From the NCBI GenBank assembly GCA_030062745.1, contig CP099842.1, positions 11,167,838 through 11,231,837 of the forward strand: DNA of 64,000 nucleotides. Reading direction: 5' to 3'. Each line of letters starts with the position of its first letter. The stretch's first letter is position 1. The notes beneath the pieces are model-generated. The model saw only the letters and a program-made list of their open reading frames with translations, made no database searches and had not been told where the DNA came from. The position numbers were made by a program, and so were the translations under genes. Source of the stretch: Capitulum mitella. Taxonomy: Eukaryota; Arthropoda; Thecostraca; Pollicipedomorpha; Pollicipedidae. Shown one piece after another: positions 48,110 through 59,918 of this stretch.

Positions 48110-49430
48110 GGCGGCGCCCCGCCGGCGGCCGGCGCTGCTGGCGCGGCCCGCTCGGTCCGACTGGTGTCGGCGCCGCGGCCGCCGCGCGCTGCGCGCCGCG
48201 CGCCGACCGCGCCGGCAGGTGGGACGCGACACGAGCCGGCCGGGCCACGCCACTTGGCCTAGCGTTTACCGCCGGCGGCGCTGAGAATAGCTACCGGGCC
48301 CGGCTGCCAGGGGCCAGTACAAGCTTTGTCATATGCAGCGCCGCCGCCAGCTCTGGCAGCCCATTACGATCTAACAATAGGCCCATTGGCCGTCGGCGGA
48401 TAGCGCCGCAAGTGTGCGTGGTACCCGTGTCAGAATGCGTACAGTGGCCAGATATTTCTCATTTCGGCGCGTTGTCGACACCAGTGTATAAGCTTTCAGG
48501 GTGATGGTCGCGCGACGTTTCGCAAATCTTTTCTGTAACCTTCGTTGAGGGCGCCTAATTTTTCTTGTCCACCCGGACATTTCATAGATAGCAGGCTACG
48601 AGGAATGCAATTCATAATGAAATAAGCCATTTAAGAACGCCAAAGAATGACATTGGGTGGGTAGCAGTGATTCCATCCTATCCCTGAAAACGCTTTCGTG
48701 ATATTTTGCACACGATTTGTGCTTCACGGAGCGCATGACAAAACGAAAAGCCAGATGTTCATCGTGCAGACATTGCATGCACAAGCACGAAATGAATGAG
48801 AGAAACAGAGTGCTGTTCAAAAACTGCATGGTTAGCGAGAGAAAATGGAGGTTCCCATAGCACGAAAAATTGACTCGGCATTTAGGTCAGGAGCATGCAA
48901 AAAGAAACGAGTCATGTTCGCCTGAAATCTTCCAATCCTCAGCTCGCAGCTATTTCCGAGCTCGAAATAAACCGAGGACTTGGCGTCCATTCCAGAACAA
49001 CAATTTGCCTTTGTATCGCTCTCCACGTCTTCCCACGTGAGCATGACCGGCCCGTGGCGTTCGCACGGCTGCGATTGACTCAGCCGTCTGCGGAGAATGG
49101 TGGCTACACGGTCCCGGAATCTCTACAACAATCGGCCGTAAAGCGCCGGCCGAGGCGGCGGCGGCGGCCCGGCGCGCGCCGCATTGACAGCCGGGATGTT
49201 GTGTTTGGCGCGCGCCGGCATTTATTTAGTATCGGAGTTTTTGCCGTCAGCAGGCAGGATCAGACTGCCGGACGGAGGCGCGGCTGTGGGGAGCTGCGCC
49301 AGCGGGCCCGGCCGCCAGATCCTGCCGGCCGACATCAGCAGCCGCCGCGTCACGGCTGTCGAACGCCGGCTGCAGGCGCACCTCGGGCCTCCGGGCACGT
49401 GATGCGGCCGCAGGGCGCGAGAGCATGGCT
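48110..49430 (-). promoter_or_regulatory. ARHGAP6: CpG-rich promoter/5' UTR block of the ARHGAP6-type gene
   Basis: Directly upstream of the start codon, 48110-48360 is strongly GC- and CpG-rich, and a second CpG-rich block lies at about 49140-49430. An inverted CCAAT box is at 48385-48389 (CCAAT on the gene strand). No convincing TATA box was seen near it. This suggests a TATA-less, CpG-rich start region. The transcription start, and whether a non-coding first exon exists, cannot be told from sequence alone. Confidence 0.5.
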
Positions 49431-50155
49431 GCCGTGTCGCTCACTCGCGTCGTTTGTTGTTTTCTGATGCGAGCCAGGAAATATTGGTGTACGCGAAATC
49501 AGAAATTTAATTCATTGAAGTTAAGCTAAGTGATCCGTATTGGAGAGATGGAGGTATATACCGAACCCACAACAAGGGGTCACAACGGAGAAATCAAATA
49601 ATTACTTTCTGACGTAATCAGATTATTTTAGGGATACCACTAAGGCAGGAAAAAAACAGTAACCAACCATCTTGGGAGGCGATCTATTGCTTGGGGGAGG
49701 AGAGATGTGGAGTGGGTACCATGACTTTTTATTACACGGATGATAAGCCAAGAAAGTGTTGTGTCCCTATGCTTCTTACCATAAGGTGCATTCTAAAAAT
49801 AAATTTTGGTGTTTGCGCTTGGAGAAGGAGATAACTTAGCTAAATGAAGAAAGGTCTACACAAAACGTTTCTCCGAGATATCCTTTTGTGGGTCTCTTTC
49901 CTCCAAGTACCAAGAATTTTTGTTGTAGGACAATCACATAGTCCTACTGGCCTCCTTTGATTCCACCCAATTACTTACGGCCTGAATGCCATATTTTGAC
50001 ATTTACATCCAAGCCCTTTTTTGTTTTCATTACCGAAAGTTGTCGATCTTGAATGAGATAACATTTTTACATATATCACCAAGTTTTACAAGTCATCAAG
50101 TTAACGACAAAGCTTATTCCCATTCTGTAGGTGGAGAAGTTTCTACAGCCATAAC
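49431..50155. other. Upstream intergenic DNA
   Basis: AT-rich; nothing recognised. Confidence 0.6.
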
Positions 50156-50163
50156 CTGGCTGT

Positions 50164-50319
50164 CAGGGGCGCAGCCAGGATTTTCTTAAGGGGTGCCCGG
50201 AGCTCAGGGTGAACAGAAATCATACGAAAACCGCCTGCCGGGAAGATGTGCAATGGTTTTCACAAAAAATGTGGGGCTAAGGGGGCGGACCCCCGGCCCC
50301 CTCCTGGGCTGCGCCTATG
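50164..50319 (+). mobile_element. GGCGCAGCC-type MITE, copy 3 (156 bp)
   Basis: Termini CAGGGGCGCAGCCAGGATT and (inverted) CATAGGCGCAGCCCAGG. Flanks CTGGCTGT and CTGGTTCT match at 6 of 8. A typical full-length member. Confidence 0.75.
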
Positions 50320-50327
50320 CTGGTTCT

Positions 50328-51913
50328 TACTTTCATACGGGTACCAGGCCATGGAGCAGGTAGGGCAGCAGTTCTACCAAATTTATTTAGTTATGTCAGT
50401 AAGACGCCTTTGTTCGGGCGTATGACGAGCAAGACCTAGTTCACCGATGCTTGTATCATTACTTTCTCTTTATGGATTTTGCTTTAGCGATTTATTTTGG
50501 ATTGTTGCTTTCGAACATTGGCAAGTTTAAACTTCTGACGCGCCCTTGAATTGTTCATTGCCAACTGAGCGGATCAGAAACATTTTCGAAAAATAGGTTG
50601 AGGAGTGGAAACATTACTCCTAGAATAGTTACGTAGAAGAAACAGATGTCAAGCTAACGCACTGCAAATGAAAATACGCAAAATGTAAAGAACTGAGCTA
50701 TCTTCTAAGGAATACTTCATGATTCGGTGCCCAATGGTTGTTAGGTTATCAACTACCACGAAGCTTTATTGCTGGGCTGACCCAGGCAAGTGAGGCTCAC
50801 TTGGTCATTCGACCTTGCTCGTTATTGACTACGATGCAGGCAGGCAGCAAAGATTTTCCTCTTGTGGGTGGACCGTCAAATTTGGTCATATGCCACTGGC
50901 GCATGACGAAACTTATAGGAAAAAGCAGCAATTTTATGTAACTGACCTCATATTTGGCGCACAGGAAACACATAATGTTTTTACAGCATATATATGATCA
51001 CTATTTCGTATTCTCACAAAATCGCTAAATATCTAGTGTAGACCGCTTGGCTCGGGGGAGGGGGAGGTCCCCATGCCCCCCACCCCCCGGCTACGTCCCT
51101 GCTACGATGTACGTGGCAAAAACTGCCGACTCATGGTTCTGGCCTTATCAGCTTTGAAAATGTTCCTGCGCTGATGGTTATTCAACCTTTTAAATGACTT
51201 CGGAAACATTTGAGAAACCCATAATTTGCTTTGTATGCGACTCTTGTGCTTAAAAAATAAATGTCTTTTTCCTGCAAAATTGGAGTCATCACATGCCTGT
51301 AATCTCAAACGATGCGTTCCACTGCTACGTTACACATCTGACGTCAAGCAAGTCCTAGGACGTACCGCGAAACACCGCTGTGCTACGGCACAGCCTATAA
51401 CTCCAGGCAGAAACGCTGTGCGGCCAGTGACTCCCGAGAACAGCCATAAATGACTGGATGGGAAACTCCGTCCACTTCCATGACCACGGAACCCGCGCAT
51501 GCGCACAAAGACGGGAAGTCAACTTGTCTCTGTGTATGGAGTTGGACGGGGGCAAAGCGTGGCGTGATCACCACGGAAATTCCAGAAAGAAGAAGGTCTT
51601 TCGTGAGGTATGGCGCAACTTTTTTGTTGTAAATCTGTTTTGCTATAAATGGACTGTCTATATGTTCTTGATTGTGCAGTGTGACAGCATCACTGGGCGA
51701 AAACATACTTCCGATCATGGCTGGCAATTCCAGGGGATGGGAATCCAGAACCTCCATTATTAATGGATTTTAGCATTAGGCCTATGGCAATGCCTGCAAA
51801 GAAACGGTCTGGAATCCCATGTGGAGGTAAACCCCCCCGTAATTTTCGAAAATCCTCAGCCATGCTATCAATATGGACGATTCTCTTGCGACAGTGATCG
51901 CCTCTGTGTTTGT
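50328..51913. other. Intergenic stretch with a hAT-type terminus remnant
   Basis: At 51052-51102 a G-run/C-run hairpin is followed by an inverted terminus (CAGGGACGTAGCCGGG on the minus strand), like the large hAT element's end. No left partner was found. Elsewhere nothing recognised. Confidence 0.5.
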
Positions 51914-51921
51914 GATCGATG

Positions 51922-52081
51922 CAGCGGCGCAGCTAGGACTTTCTTAAGGAGAGAGCCCGGAACTAAGTGTGAAATGCAATCATGCGAAAACCGCCTTCTG
52001 GGAAGAACATGTGCCATGGTTTTCACAAAAAAGCGGACGTAAGGGGGAGGAGGCGGCCTCCTCCCTTTGCCTGTACCAGTT
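51922..52081 (+). mobile_element. GGCGCAGCC-type MITE, copy 4 (160 bp)
   Basis: Starts CAGCGGCGCAGCTAGGACTT and has the conserved interior (GCGAAAACCGCCTTCTGGGA). Flanks GATCGATG and GATGGATA match at 6 of 8. The right terminus is diverged. Confidence 0.6.
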
Positions 52082-52200
52082 GATGGATATCTTTTCTTCG
52101 CTGTCCATTGTATGACTGGAGATTGTTGATTTGGAATCGCTTTGGTTAGGTCTTCTGTAATGTTTGGTGCTAATCGTCCCTTTATTTTCAAGCAGAACCA

Positions 52201-52800
52201 TCAGCATCAGTTAAAAAATGAAACGGCATAGAACCTCGAAAAGTCACAAACAACCAACAAAAACGTTTTAATTACAGCTTTCGATGACTTATTGGTCTGA
52301 CTGTAGCGAATATTTATCCATTTTTTCTAATTTTTGTGTTCCGTATGGATGTAAATGGTTAGTGAATGCAGATATAATCTTGACATGTGCCGATTAAATT
52401 ACATCTTATTTTTCGGAAGATAAGGAGTGAATTCAGTTCCACGGATTACATCGGTTAACCCTGTCTTCATGCGGTGAATTTCGCTTGAAATCCAACTTTG
52501 CATTATCAGCATAGATTGAAAAGCGAAGTTGCATGGAACCTCAAAATGTTGTAAATGACAAGTAAAAACCTTTTAATTAGACCTTTCGATGGTATATTGT
52601 TCTGACTGTACCGGACATTCACTCATTTGTTTGTATTTGTGTTCTCCGTGTGACTGTAACTGATTAACTCGTGGAAATATGACCTATCTGCGTTCATTAA
52701 GATATATTTTGTTCCCCACAAGATAACGAGGATATTTAATCTCACGGATTACATCGATTGACCCTATAGTTCATGCGGTGGATTTCGCTGGAAATCCAGC
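52201..52800. repeat. Tandem duplication, ~300-bp unit
   Basis: Copy 1 at about 52201-52505, copy 2 at about 52506-52800. Shared words include CACGGATTACATCG, TCATGCGGTG and ATTTCGCT.GAAATCCA. It abuts a possible inverted-repeat element (52800-53275) whose ends carry GGGGGCGTGTTCAGCCTCCC and an inverted GGGGCCAGTTGCCTCCC; this may be its duplicated left end. Confidence 0.6.
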
Positions 52801-53279
52801 GGGGGCGTGTTCAGCCTCCCCCGACATCTTCCAATCTGCTGGACTGATTTAGATGACACGGGGCTTACATGAAAGTTTGTGATCTGAAACAGGCTAAAAA
52901 AAAACATTAGCGGCGACTTCAGGGGACAAAAAAGGGACAAACGGCAGATTTTCGTCGCCTGACATACGACGCTGCAACAACTTTTTGGCCTTTAGCAAGT
53001 CACAGAATATGTTTGTAAGCATTTTTTTGAGAAGTAGATGATTCAGGGTTTCTGAAGTGGGGTCTAGTAGTTTTCCATAAAGTTTCGAATTATTAGCACG
53101 CTGTTTTGCCCGATTGGCCAGCCACTTTCGGTACTAGGACCAATAACGGCTCCAGGAACGGGATACGTAGAAGTCACCAAATTTCGGCGTGATAGAGCAA
53201 ACGGCTGGGCTTTGGCGCCGGAAAACCCGGGGGGGGGGGAGGCAACTGGCCCCAACATGAAAAAGGATTAGTTCCTTCA

Positions 53280-56198
53280 TCCACGTAAGTCAGCACCCGG
53301 ACATTGTCTGACATGTAGTTAGTAACTTCGACAAAAATTGTTAATTCAACTCATACATAATACAGTGCCAGTGACATTAGTCCTCAAAATCGCGCTTGCG
53401 ATTTATTCAGGTTCTGATAATGAATGAGCTCATTCGTCGGGAGGAATGTAAACGAGGTGTTCGTGCGGGTTGATAGGAAACGCAAGCCGTTTTGCAATAC
53501 CAAAATATTTTTGATGGTGAGAAGACCAGATGTTTGCAATACTGCCGTTAAAGATGCGCTACGTCACCGTTCGGAGCGCCGCAATTAACCTGCGCCCGAC
53601 CGTGGGTCGGAGACATGCACGCCGGACTGAGGGATTGACCGCCCCCCTCTAACTCACGAACGGTTGACCGCACGACAAAAATAAACACACCGTTGGAAGT
53701 CTTGTGACAAACAAAGTTCGGGGCTGGCCTCATTTTTAGTTTTGGATAATATGTAAGCCATTTGCGCTCATATATGTTTTCTCATAGCCGCCGGAATGAG
53801 ACCGAGAAACAGCCTGGATCTCAAGGGCAGTGGGTTATAAGGTCTAGATGTAGGCACCAACGGACAAGTAAAAGTACGCAGATGCTGATACACGCCTAAT
53901 TTCTCTGCTTTGTTTAACATATACCCGGAAATATTGAATTAAAGACACGGCAATTTTCGCGCCGCTGCAGTGTGGGCGTCGTCTACGAAGGCAGTATGAA
54001 TTTAACGGAACTGATTTTAGCAGTCTTTTATTTTCGCGAAATATGCCTTTCTAAGTCTTGTTTCTTAATCCTGGTGGTTCTTGCGATGGTTTTTCGTGCT
54101 TAAATGCTGAAAAAGTCAGTAGTTATTAATCTACATAGTTAGTGGAGCTTTATTTGCGAGAGCCTGTTTATTTCCAAACCGCAATTTTTATAAACTTTTT
54201 GAATTTCTTGGTACTATTCGCAACTGTGCGAGCCAGTTCTGCCATTTTCTACCCGATCTGAGTCATTCATCGCTGATTTTGATGGCAGTGCATTTTGACT
54301 CATAGCAGTCATTCGTGACCTGACCTTGGGACGGAGGTCATTGAAACTTTGCCCACTGACGGCGAATGGGTGCCTGGATCTCCCGTCACTCAAACTGTTA
54401 CAAAAAATTCCGTTAGCTTTCGAAAAAAACGACGACATGTGTTTTCAAAAAATCCGAGATGCCAGATTTATTGCATTTATCAAAATCTCTAACATTTAAA
54501 AGTTTTATTGTGATATCATGTTTTGCGAAGAAAATTACAGGGTTCTAAACTTTTTTGGACAGAGGTCCACTTGACCTGACCCAGGTCAGACACCTTTTTT
54601 GACCTCGTGTCAAAAATTGGATGCAAGATGAAAAAACCATCAAGCAAAAGGTACACAAAGTTTCGCGGCGCTGCGTTTGTTTGTTCTTTCGCAAACTCGG
54701 AAAGACCTCAGGAGTCGGTCCACCGCTAGATGGTTAACACGGGCCGACCTGCCTGCTCACGCCGCATACCTTCTGTGAAAGTCTTTTCGCTAGATGGCGG
54801 TGGTGGCGCCCTGATTTGAACGTGGTCGCCCAGAACAAAGGAAAAAAGGGCGGAGTTTCCCATACAGTAGTACTTTGGGCCAGTCCACTACGCCCTTGCG
54901 TTATTAAGTTTAGAAAATCCTCATATTGGCCACGCAGCGATGCTTAGAAAGGACTCAGCCGCCGCCAAACGGAAGGATTTCCATCCTTGCCCCGATCGAG
55001 GGGGGTATTTTTACCACCCCATTCAGTTTCTTCCCAATCAAGACAGGACGACGAAACGAAAGCTAGTGTGTAGCAACTCTATTTCTGATTGGCCTCACAG
55101 ATTATCTGATGTCTTCTTAGATCACAGGGAAAGGGAACACCTCACCGTTATTCATCTCCGGTATCATCGTAATAGTTTTATAGGCATTTTGGCAGAGAAA
55201 CCATGCTTTTGCAGCGAAATGTTTTTAGAACTGGCATATCTTTCTCATCAGCGACTGTTTTTCTTTTGAGGTAAAGGTCAGGTTAATGGGAGGTCAAAGA
55301 TCTATCAGCCTTCGTTGAGTACTAGTGGCAAAGTTCATGTTTGTCTATCACGGGCTTGAGTTCTGATCATTGTGAAGGGAACAAATCATTGTCATTACTG
55401 GGACCAATGATAAAAATTAACCTGCAACCGGTTCAAAGCGATTCTGAGAACATGCCGGGATCACTAACCTAACAAGAACTCGGAAAGGTCACTGTCCACT
55501 CAAATTCCGACCTGCTGCCAAGCACTCCTGCATCGCAAACTGATGCCATATGTCGTCGAATTTCTGAAGAAAAAGACTAAAATGTCGCTCAGATGCCGGA
55601 AAATGGTTTGCAGACCCTCAAGAATTACATCATAACTTGGTGACTCGGGAAGATTTTTGTGAATGGTGCAGAAACGCTTCAAGATTTGCAAATTTCAGGT
55701 TCTTGGTGCAGGGCGTTTGCCGGCAGTCTACGAAAAACCTCGTGGAATGTGGAAACCTCCCCTCGTCCGGTGAGGATTGAACGCGGCTTTCCCCAGTTCT
55801 GAGTTCGTTCTACCATCATTGCGCACCAGGCCAAACTGTTTTGGATTTGAGTCCATAACGTTGAGACTGATCCCCGTTCTAAGTCTCCATACCCTCAGTC
55901 AGAGTCTGAATCCGATTCAGCATCACCGATTTGGCGATTCCGAGTCCGAGTCCGAGTCATATCTAAAAATGCAAGTTGATTCTGAATCCGCAGGGAAAGA
56001 CCCCAAGTTCGATTACAGGTCGAGTCTAAAAGGTCAAGGATAGGAGCTGTAGTCCGTCAATACTCTTTCATTGCTCATGTGTCATTTCAAGCGACTTTTC
56101 CATTGAAAAACTGCTATATCTTACAAATACCCGACGTAGTATTTATATCTAGGCTATGTGACAACCTATACTTTTATGTTTTTTTCATAAAATCAAAG
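53280..56198. other. Intergenic DNA with AGGTCA-rich patch
   Basis: No gene recognised. 54310-54630 and 55265-55300 contain several AGGTCA/TGACCT words like the intron 1 elements. GAGTCCGAGTCCGAGTC-type hexamer repeats lie at 55937-55957. Confidence 0.5.
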
Positions 56199-56206
56199 GC
56201 TAAAGA

Positions 56207-56371
56207 CAGGGGCGCAGTAAGGCTATTTTCCTAGGGGTGGGGGGAGCTCAACGTGAACTGAAATCATACGAAAATCGCCTGCTGGGAAGACGATGTGCAA
56301 TGGTTTTCCCAAAAATGCGGGCCTAAGGGAGGGGGATCGGACCCCTGGGCCTCCCCTTGGATGCACCGATA
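56207..56371 (+). mobile_element. GGCGCAGCC-type MITE, copy 5 (165 bp)
   Basis: Starts CAGGGGCGCAGTAAGG and ends in inverted TATCGGTGCATCCAAGG. Conserved interior present (GTGAACTGAAATCATACG). Flanks GCTAAAGA and ACGAAAGA match at 6 of 8. Confidence 0.68.
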
Positions 56372-57754
56372 ACGAAAGACAATGATTAAGATCTTTTACA
56401 AGCCTCAATGGAGATCCAAGAAACCACAACAGAGGGTAAGGATTAGTTAATGAGGAGATACAGGCAGATGACGCTGGGTGTCAGAGCCAGACTTATTGAA
56501 TAAACATGCTGACAAACATACACATGACATGGATTACGGATGCATGCTTGACTAACCTTACTGGGATCTGACGAGAATATCCGATTTCCGTTTATTTCGC
56601 AGCGAATTGTTAAAGTGCGCAGTGCGTGATTTCTATATAGTCGTGGTAGTTTGCAGTCACTTGAAAACCATGAGCTACCGAAATTGTAAGTTCAGAAAAG
56701 TGGTAGAAAGCACATTCTTAAAAACCTGAAGCTTTTCTGTTGTTGCGTATTGAATTAGCCGCGCTCTATAATCTCCTTATGATTGTGCTAGTTTTGAAAG
56801 GACTTACAAATGAATTGCTCCAACAGTTGATCGCCTTTCCCTGGCATTGCCCTTGCATAGGCCCCAAACGTAGGTCAACTAACTGTGTATTTGGCATACA
56901 TATCAGGAAACATTAAATCTTAAAATATGGAGTTGAAGATTGAATATCGGTGTAAAAATTGAACAGATGTACAGGACATCATTTCATATCCATGACATTT
57001 TGAGAGTTTGTCACACATAGCCATCTGTGGTGTGACGTTTTTCTTAAACGTCCCATTGAAAGCTCCAGAGGTGTATTGATAAAACAAAACCATTGTTCTT
57101 ATTTTCTTCTTTCCCATTTCTTTTTTGTCTGGATCTGTCTCTGTCGGTGCATGTGCAGATGTATTTTCGCACGTCCATGGCTGGACCAGGATTACTTGAC
57201 ACCAAATCTCGGAGACACGCAATATCTCGCTTGTTTGAAAAGGTATGGAAAAAAGCTTTACACCCAGATGATGTCTGGTCCTTCAAGAATAGGCGACAGG
57301 AATTACTTTTTGGGGAAATCTTTTCTGTTTTACTGTAGAATGCGAAATGTGACGTAACATCACTTGTATCATATTACCCCCTCAGCTGAGGTAGGTTTTT
57401 ACAAGCGAACGGGCAAATCGGCTGTTACATAAAAATTATTACTAGTGAAGAAGTGAAACTGGCGCCTTAGTCAGATTCAAAACCTGACAAACAAAGCCAT
57501 TCCAAATTTGAAGTGAAGCAATGCACTGAAATAGCCATGGTTGTTTGTGTGGTTTGGTTTGGTTTGTGGCTGTGGTTTGCACAAGCAAAGTTTCACTTCC
57601 AATGTTATGCAAGCTTCACCTTTTTTTAAGGCAACGCCCGAATAGCGCTGTTATTTAGCGGGAGCGACTCTTAATCATTTCTAAATTGATTTCAAAGTCG
57701 AAGAAAACTTTCAGTTAAAAAAACTTGCATCTTTTCAAAGCTATCACGCAAAAA

Positions 57755-57950
57755 TTAAATCGAGGTATTAACACGCACACTGAAAGGGACGCTTTCGTGC
57801 CCACACGCCACCTGTTTTTCTTAAAGATTTCAAAAGGTGGATCAGAGCTGGATCCTGCTGCCTTGTGACATTTATGACAATCTACTAACTCGTTTATTGA
57901 CGCAAAGGAATCGAACATCGGCCGTAAATTTTTGAAGCTCGAAACATTTG
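57755..57950. mobile_element. Solo end of the 31.8-33.2 kb element family
   Basis: On the plus strand AACACGCACACTGAAAGGGA, then CGCTTTCGTGCCC, TGTGACATTTATGACAAT and CGTTTATTGACGCA parallel, base for base with gaps, the inverted right end of the intron 1 element. The other end was not found nearby. Confidence 0.55.
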
Positions 57951-58322
57951 AAGTCCAGTACGCACAAAAAATAGCAGTTATCGCAGACAAATGGGGACTT
58001 TGCATGCTGGATGTACAAGCGTTCTACTGTGCGTTCTACGCACAAACCATACCACCTGCGTACGTACGTAGTACTACATACAAGCGTCCCACGTATCCAT
58101 GAAAGATAGCCGTTTGAGCAATATCAGTCGACATCATCTGGGGATAACTAAGGGTGATGAATGCACCAAAGTCGAACCCAGGGTCAGTGAAGACCGCGGT
58201 CATCATAAGCCAAAGTCAACCAACTTGTGGCCTGACCCAGATTGGCTTTGCAGCATGCTGATTTCCACAAAACATGCAATGAAATGACCAAAGAAAATAC
58301 GTTTGCGCACATTCATTTGTGT

Positions 58323-58335
58323 GTATATATATATG

Positions 58336-58376
<41 letters not shown>
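58323..58376. repeat. (TA)n microsatellite
   Basis: TA array with one GCTG interruption. Confidence 0.9.
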
Positions 58377-58379
<3 letters not shown>

Positions 58380-59918
58380 ATATATATTTAAGCGAATGTT
58401 TTCTTTTGTTGGTGGAAGATCTTACAAGAAAATTGAATCTGATCATGGAAAAAATGTAAGGTGGGGCCCAGGCCTGCATGGCATACGGCAAGATGCCGTA
58501 AAGTGAGCCAACATTAAAGCAGCGTCCCGATTTTATTACGCGAGCAGCGATACTACGCCGAATGCTGCTGTGTAAACGACACTCAAAAATGCTATGAACA
58601 TCAGTTTGGAAGGTCGGTCGCATGAGCGATGAAGGCTAACATATTCAAAGCCACGTGACAAGATGCCTTTTTAATTACTGATAAAAACCGAAGGGGAGCA
58701 ACCAGCTGCGAGGACTAGCGCTATGACAACTACTGTTTTAACACCAGCATTCGAATCCGTAAGGGTGAACAAAAGACACCGAGTAACATCATGGATCCGT
58801 GAATTTTGTGGAGGTTAAAAATTGGGGCACAAGCCGTTCGGCCATCAAGCGGGCTTGTGTACTTAATCGAGCAGTGGAATATGTAACTATGTGCACTATC
58901 GCAGAGCTGGCCTGATGTGAACAGGATTGCTACTGGACTGCAGCCGACAGCTACGGGGACGGCAGCCGATTCGGTCGCTGGTTGAAGACGTGGCCGAGGT
59001 TTTCAGATCGACTGAATGGTCTGGAGCATTCTTGAACCCGCGCCAAAAACGTGCCATGAGGAGCCGGCCGGTCTCAATCAAGGGCATCGAAACGTCTGGC
59101 AGCCTCACAAAGAGGGCTGAACATCTCATGTCGACATCTGAACTATATGGTTTACATTAACAAACTGTTTCAGCTGTGTTTGTCTGGAGCTACAGCCGCA
59201 TATAGAAACGAGAAAAAAGGTAGGAAACATGTGTACTACTTCCGATTGCTATTCTCATCATTTCCCGAAATATAGGAATACATAGCGTGCTAAACGTGGC
59301 ACGTGGAACGTAATTTTGCTGACAATGAAATTAGTGTTGTTGGTAGACAGAGAAACAAGAAAAATGGCTGTGAGAAGGGTGATCGAGTAAAGGGAAGAGC
59401 GGCTGAGTGTCTTTAATAAGAGCAAAGTGTCTTTAAATACGAAATCCAACCACTTCTGTTATCACTAGAGATATTTAATTGCGCAGTTAAATGAGCCTCG
59501 GTATATACTATATACCCATATAACACATAATATATGTTATATGCTATATAACATATAACGTATGGCATGTGCTATACAAGAAGTCTTAGGACTGTCCAAA
59601 GACATATTTTTTTACCACTGACAGGTGCACACGGAGACTTCCAAAGCTGCTAAGGCAAGAACCATTTTTAAGTGATTTCTGTTCATTCAACATCATAGGC
59701 CTGTACGTAGGAGGTATTCAATGTTGGTAGGACAACCACACCCCCTGTCCTCTTGGCCGCTACATCCACGATCCCTGCAGTCCGCTTGAAGGTTTGAACG
59801 CCTTTTATAAAACCCAGAGACAGTCAGCTATTAATTTTCTTTTGATTACCGAAGAATCTTTACGCAGTCCGAAGACCATATTCTCGCTTAAGATTTTTAT
59901 TTCTGTCCATCCTGGGCG

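Larger units (their letters stand above)
56380..59910. other. Intergenic DNA without recognisable gene
   Basis: Apart from the solo element end and simple repeats, only short chance open frames. AT palindromes with ATATAAC/GTTATAT words lie at 59500-59575. Confidence 0.55.

Noticed and set aside
47199-48248. 349-codon alternative minus-strand frame and antisense frames over exon 1
   Set aside because: Shadow frames of a GC-rich exon. Only the 648-codon frame has a Kozak start, a matching donor phase and ARHGAP6-like motifs.
48110-48253. Upstream in-frame ATG extending exon 1 by 48 codons
   Set aside because: The extension is almost pure Arg/Ala/Ser/Gly from CpG-rich DNA, and the downstream ATG has the far better Kozak context.
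58927-59160. 77-codon open frames on both strands at 58.9-59.2 kb
   Set aside because: No domain recognised, both strands are open to the same extent, and no splice or promoter support.
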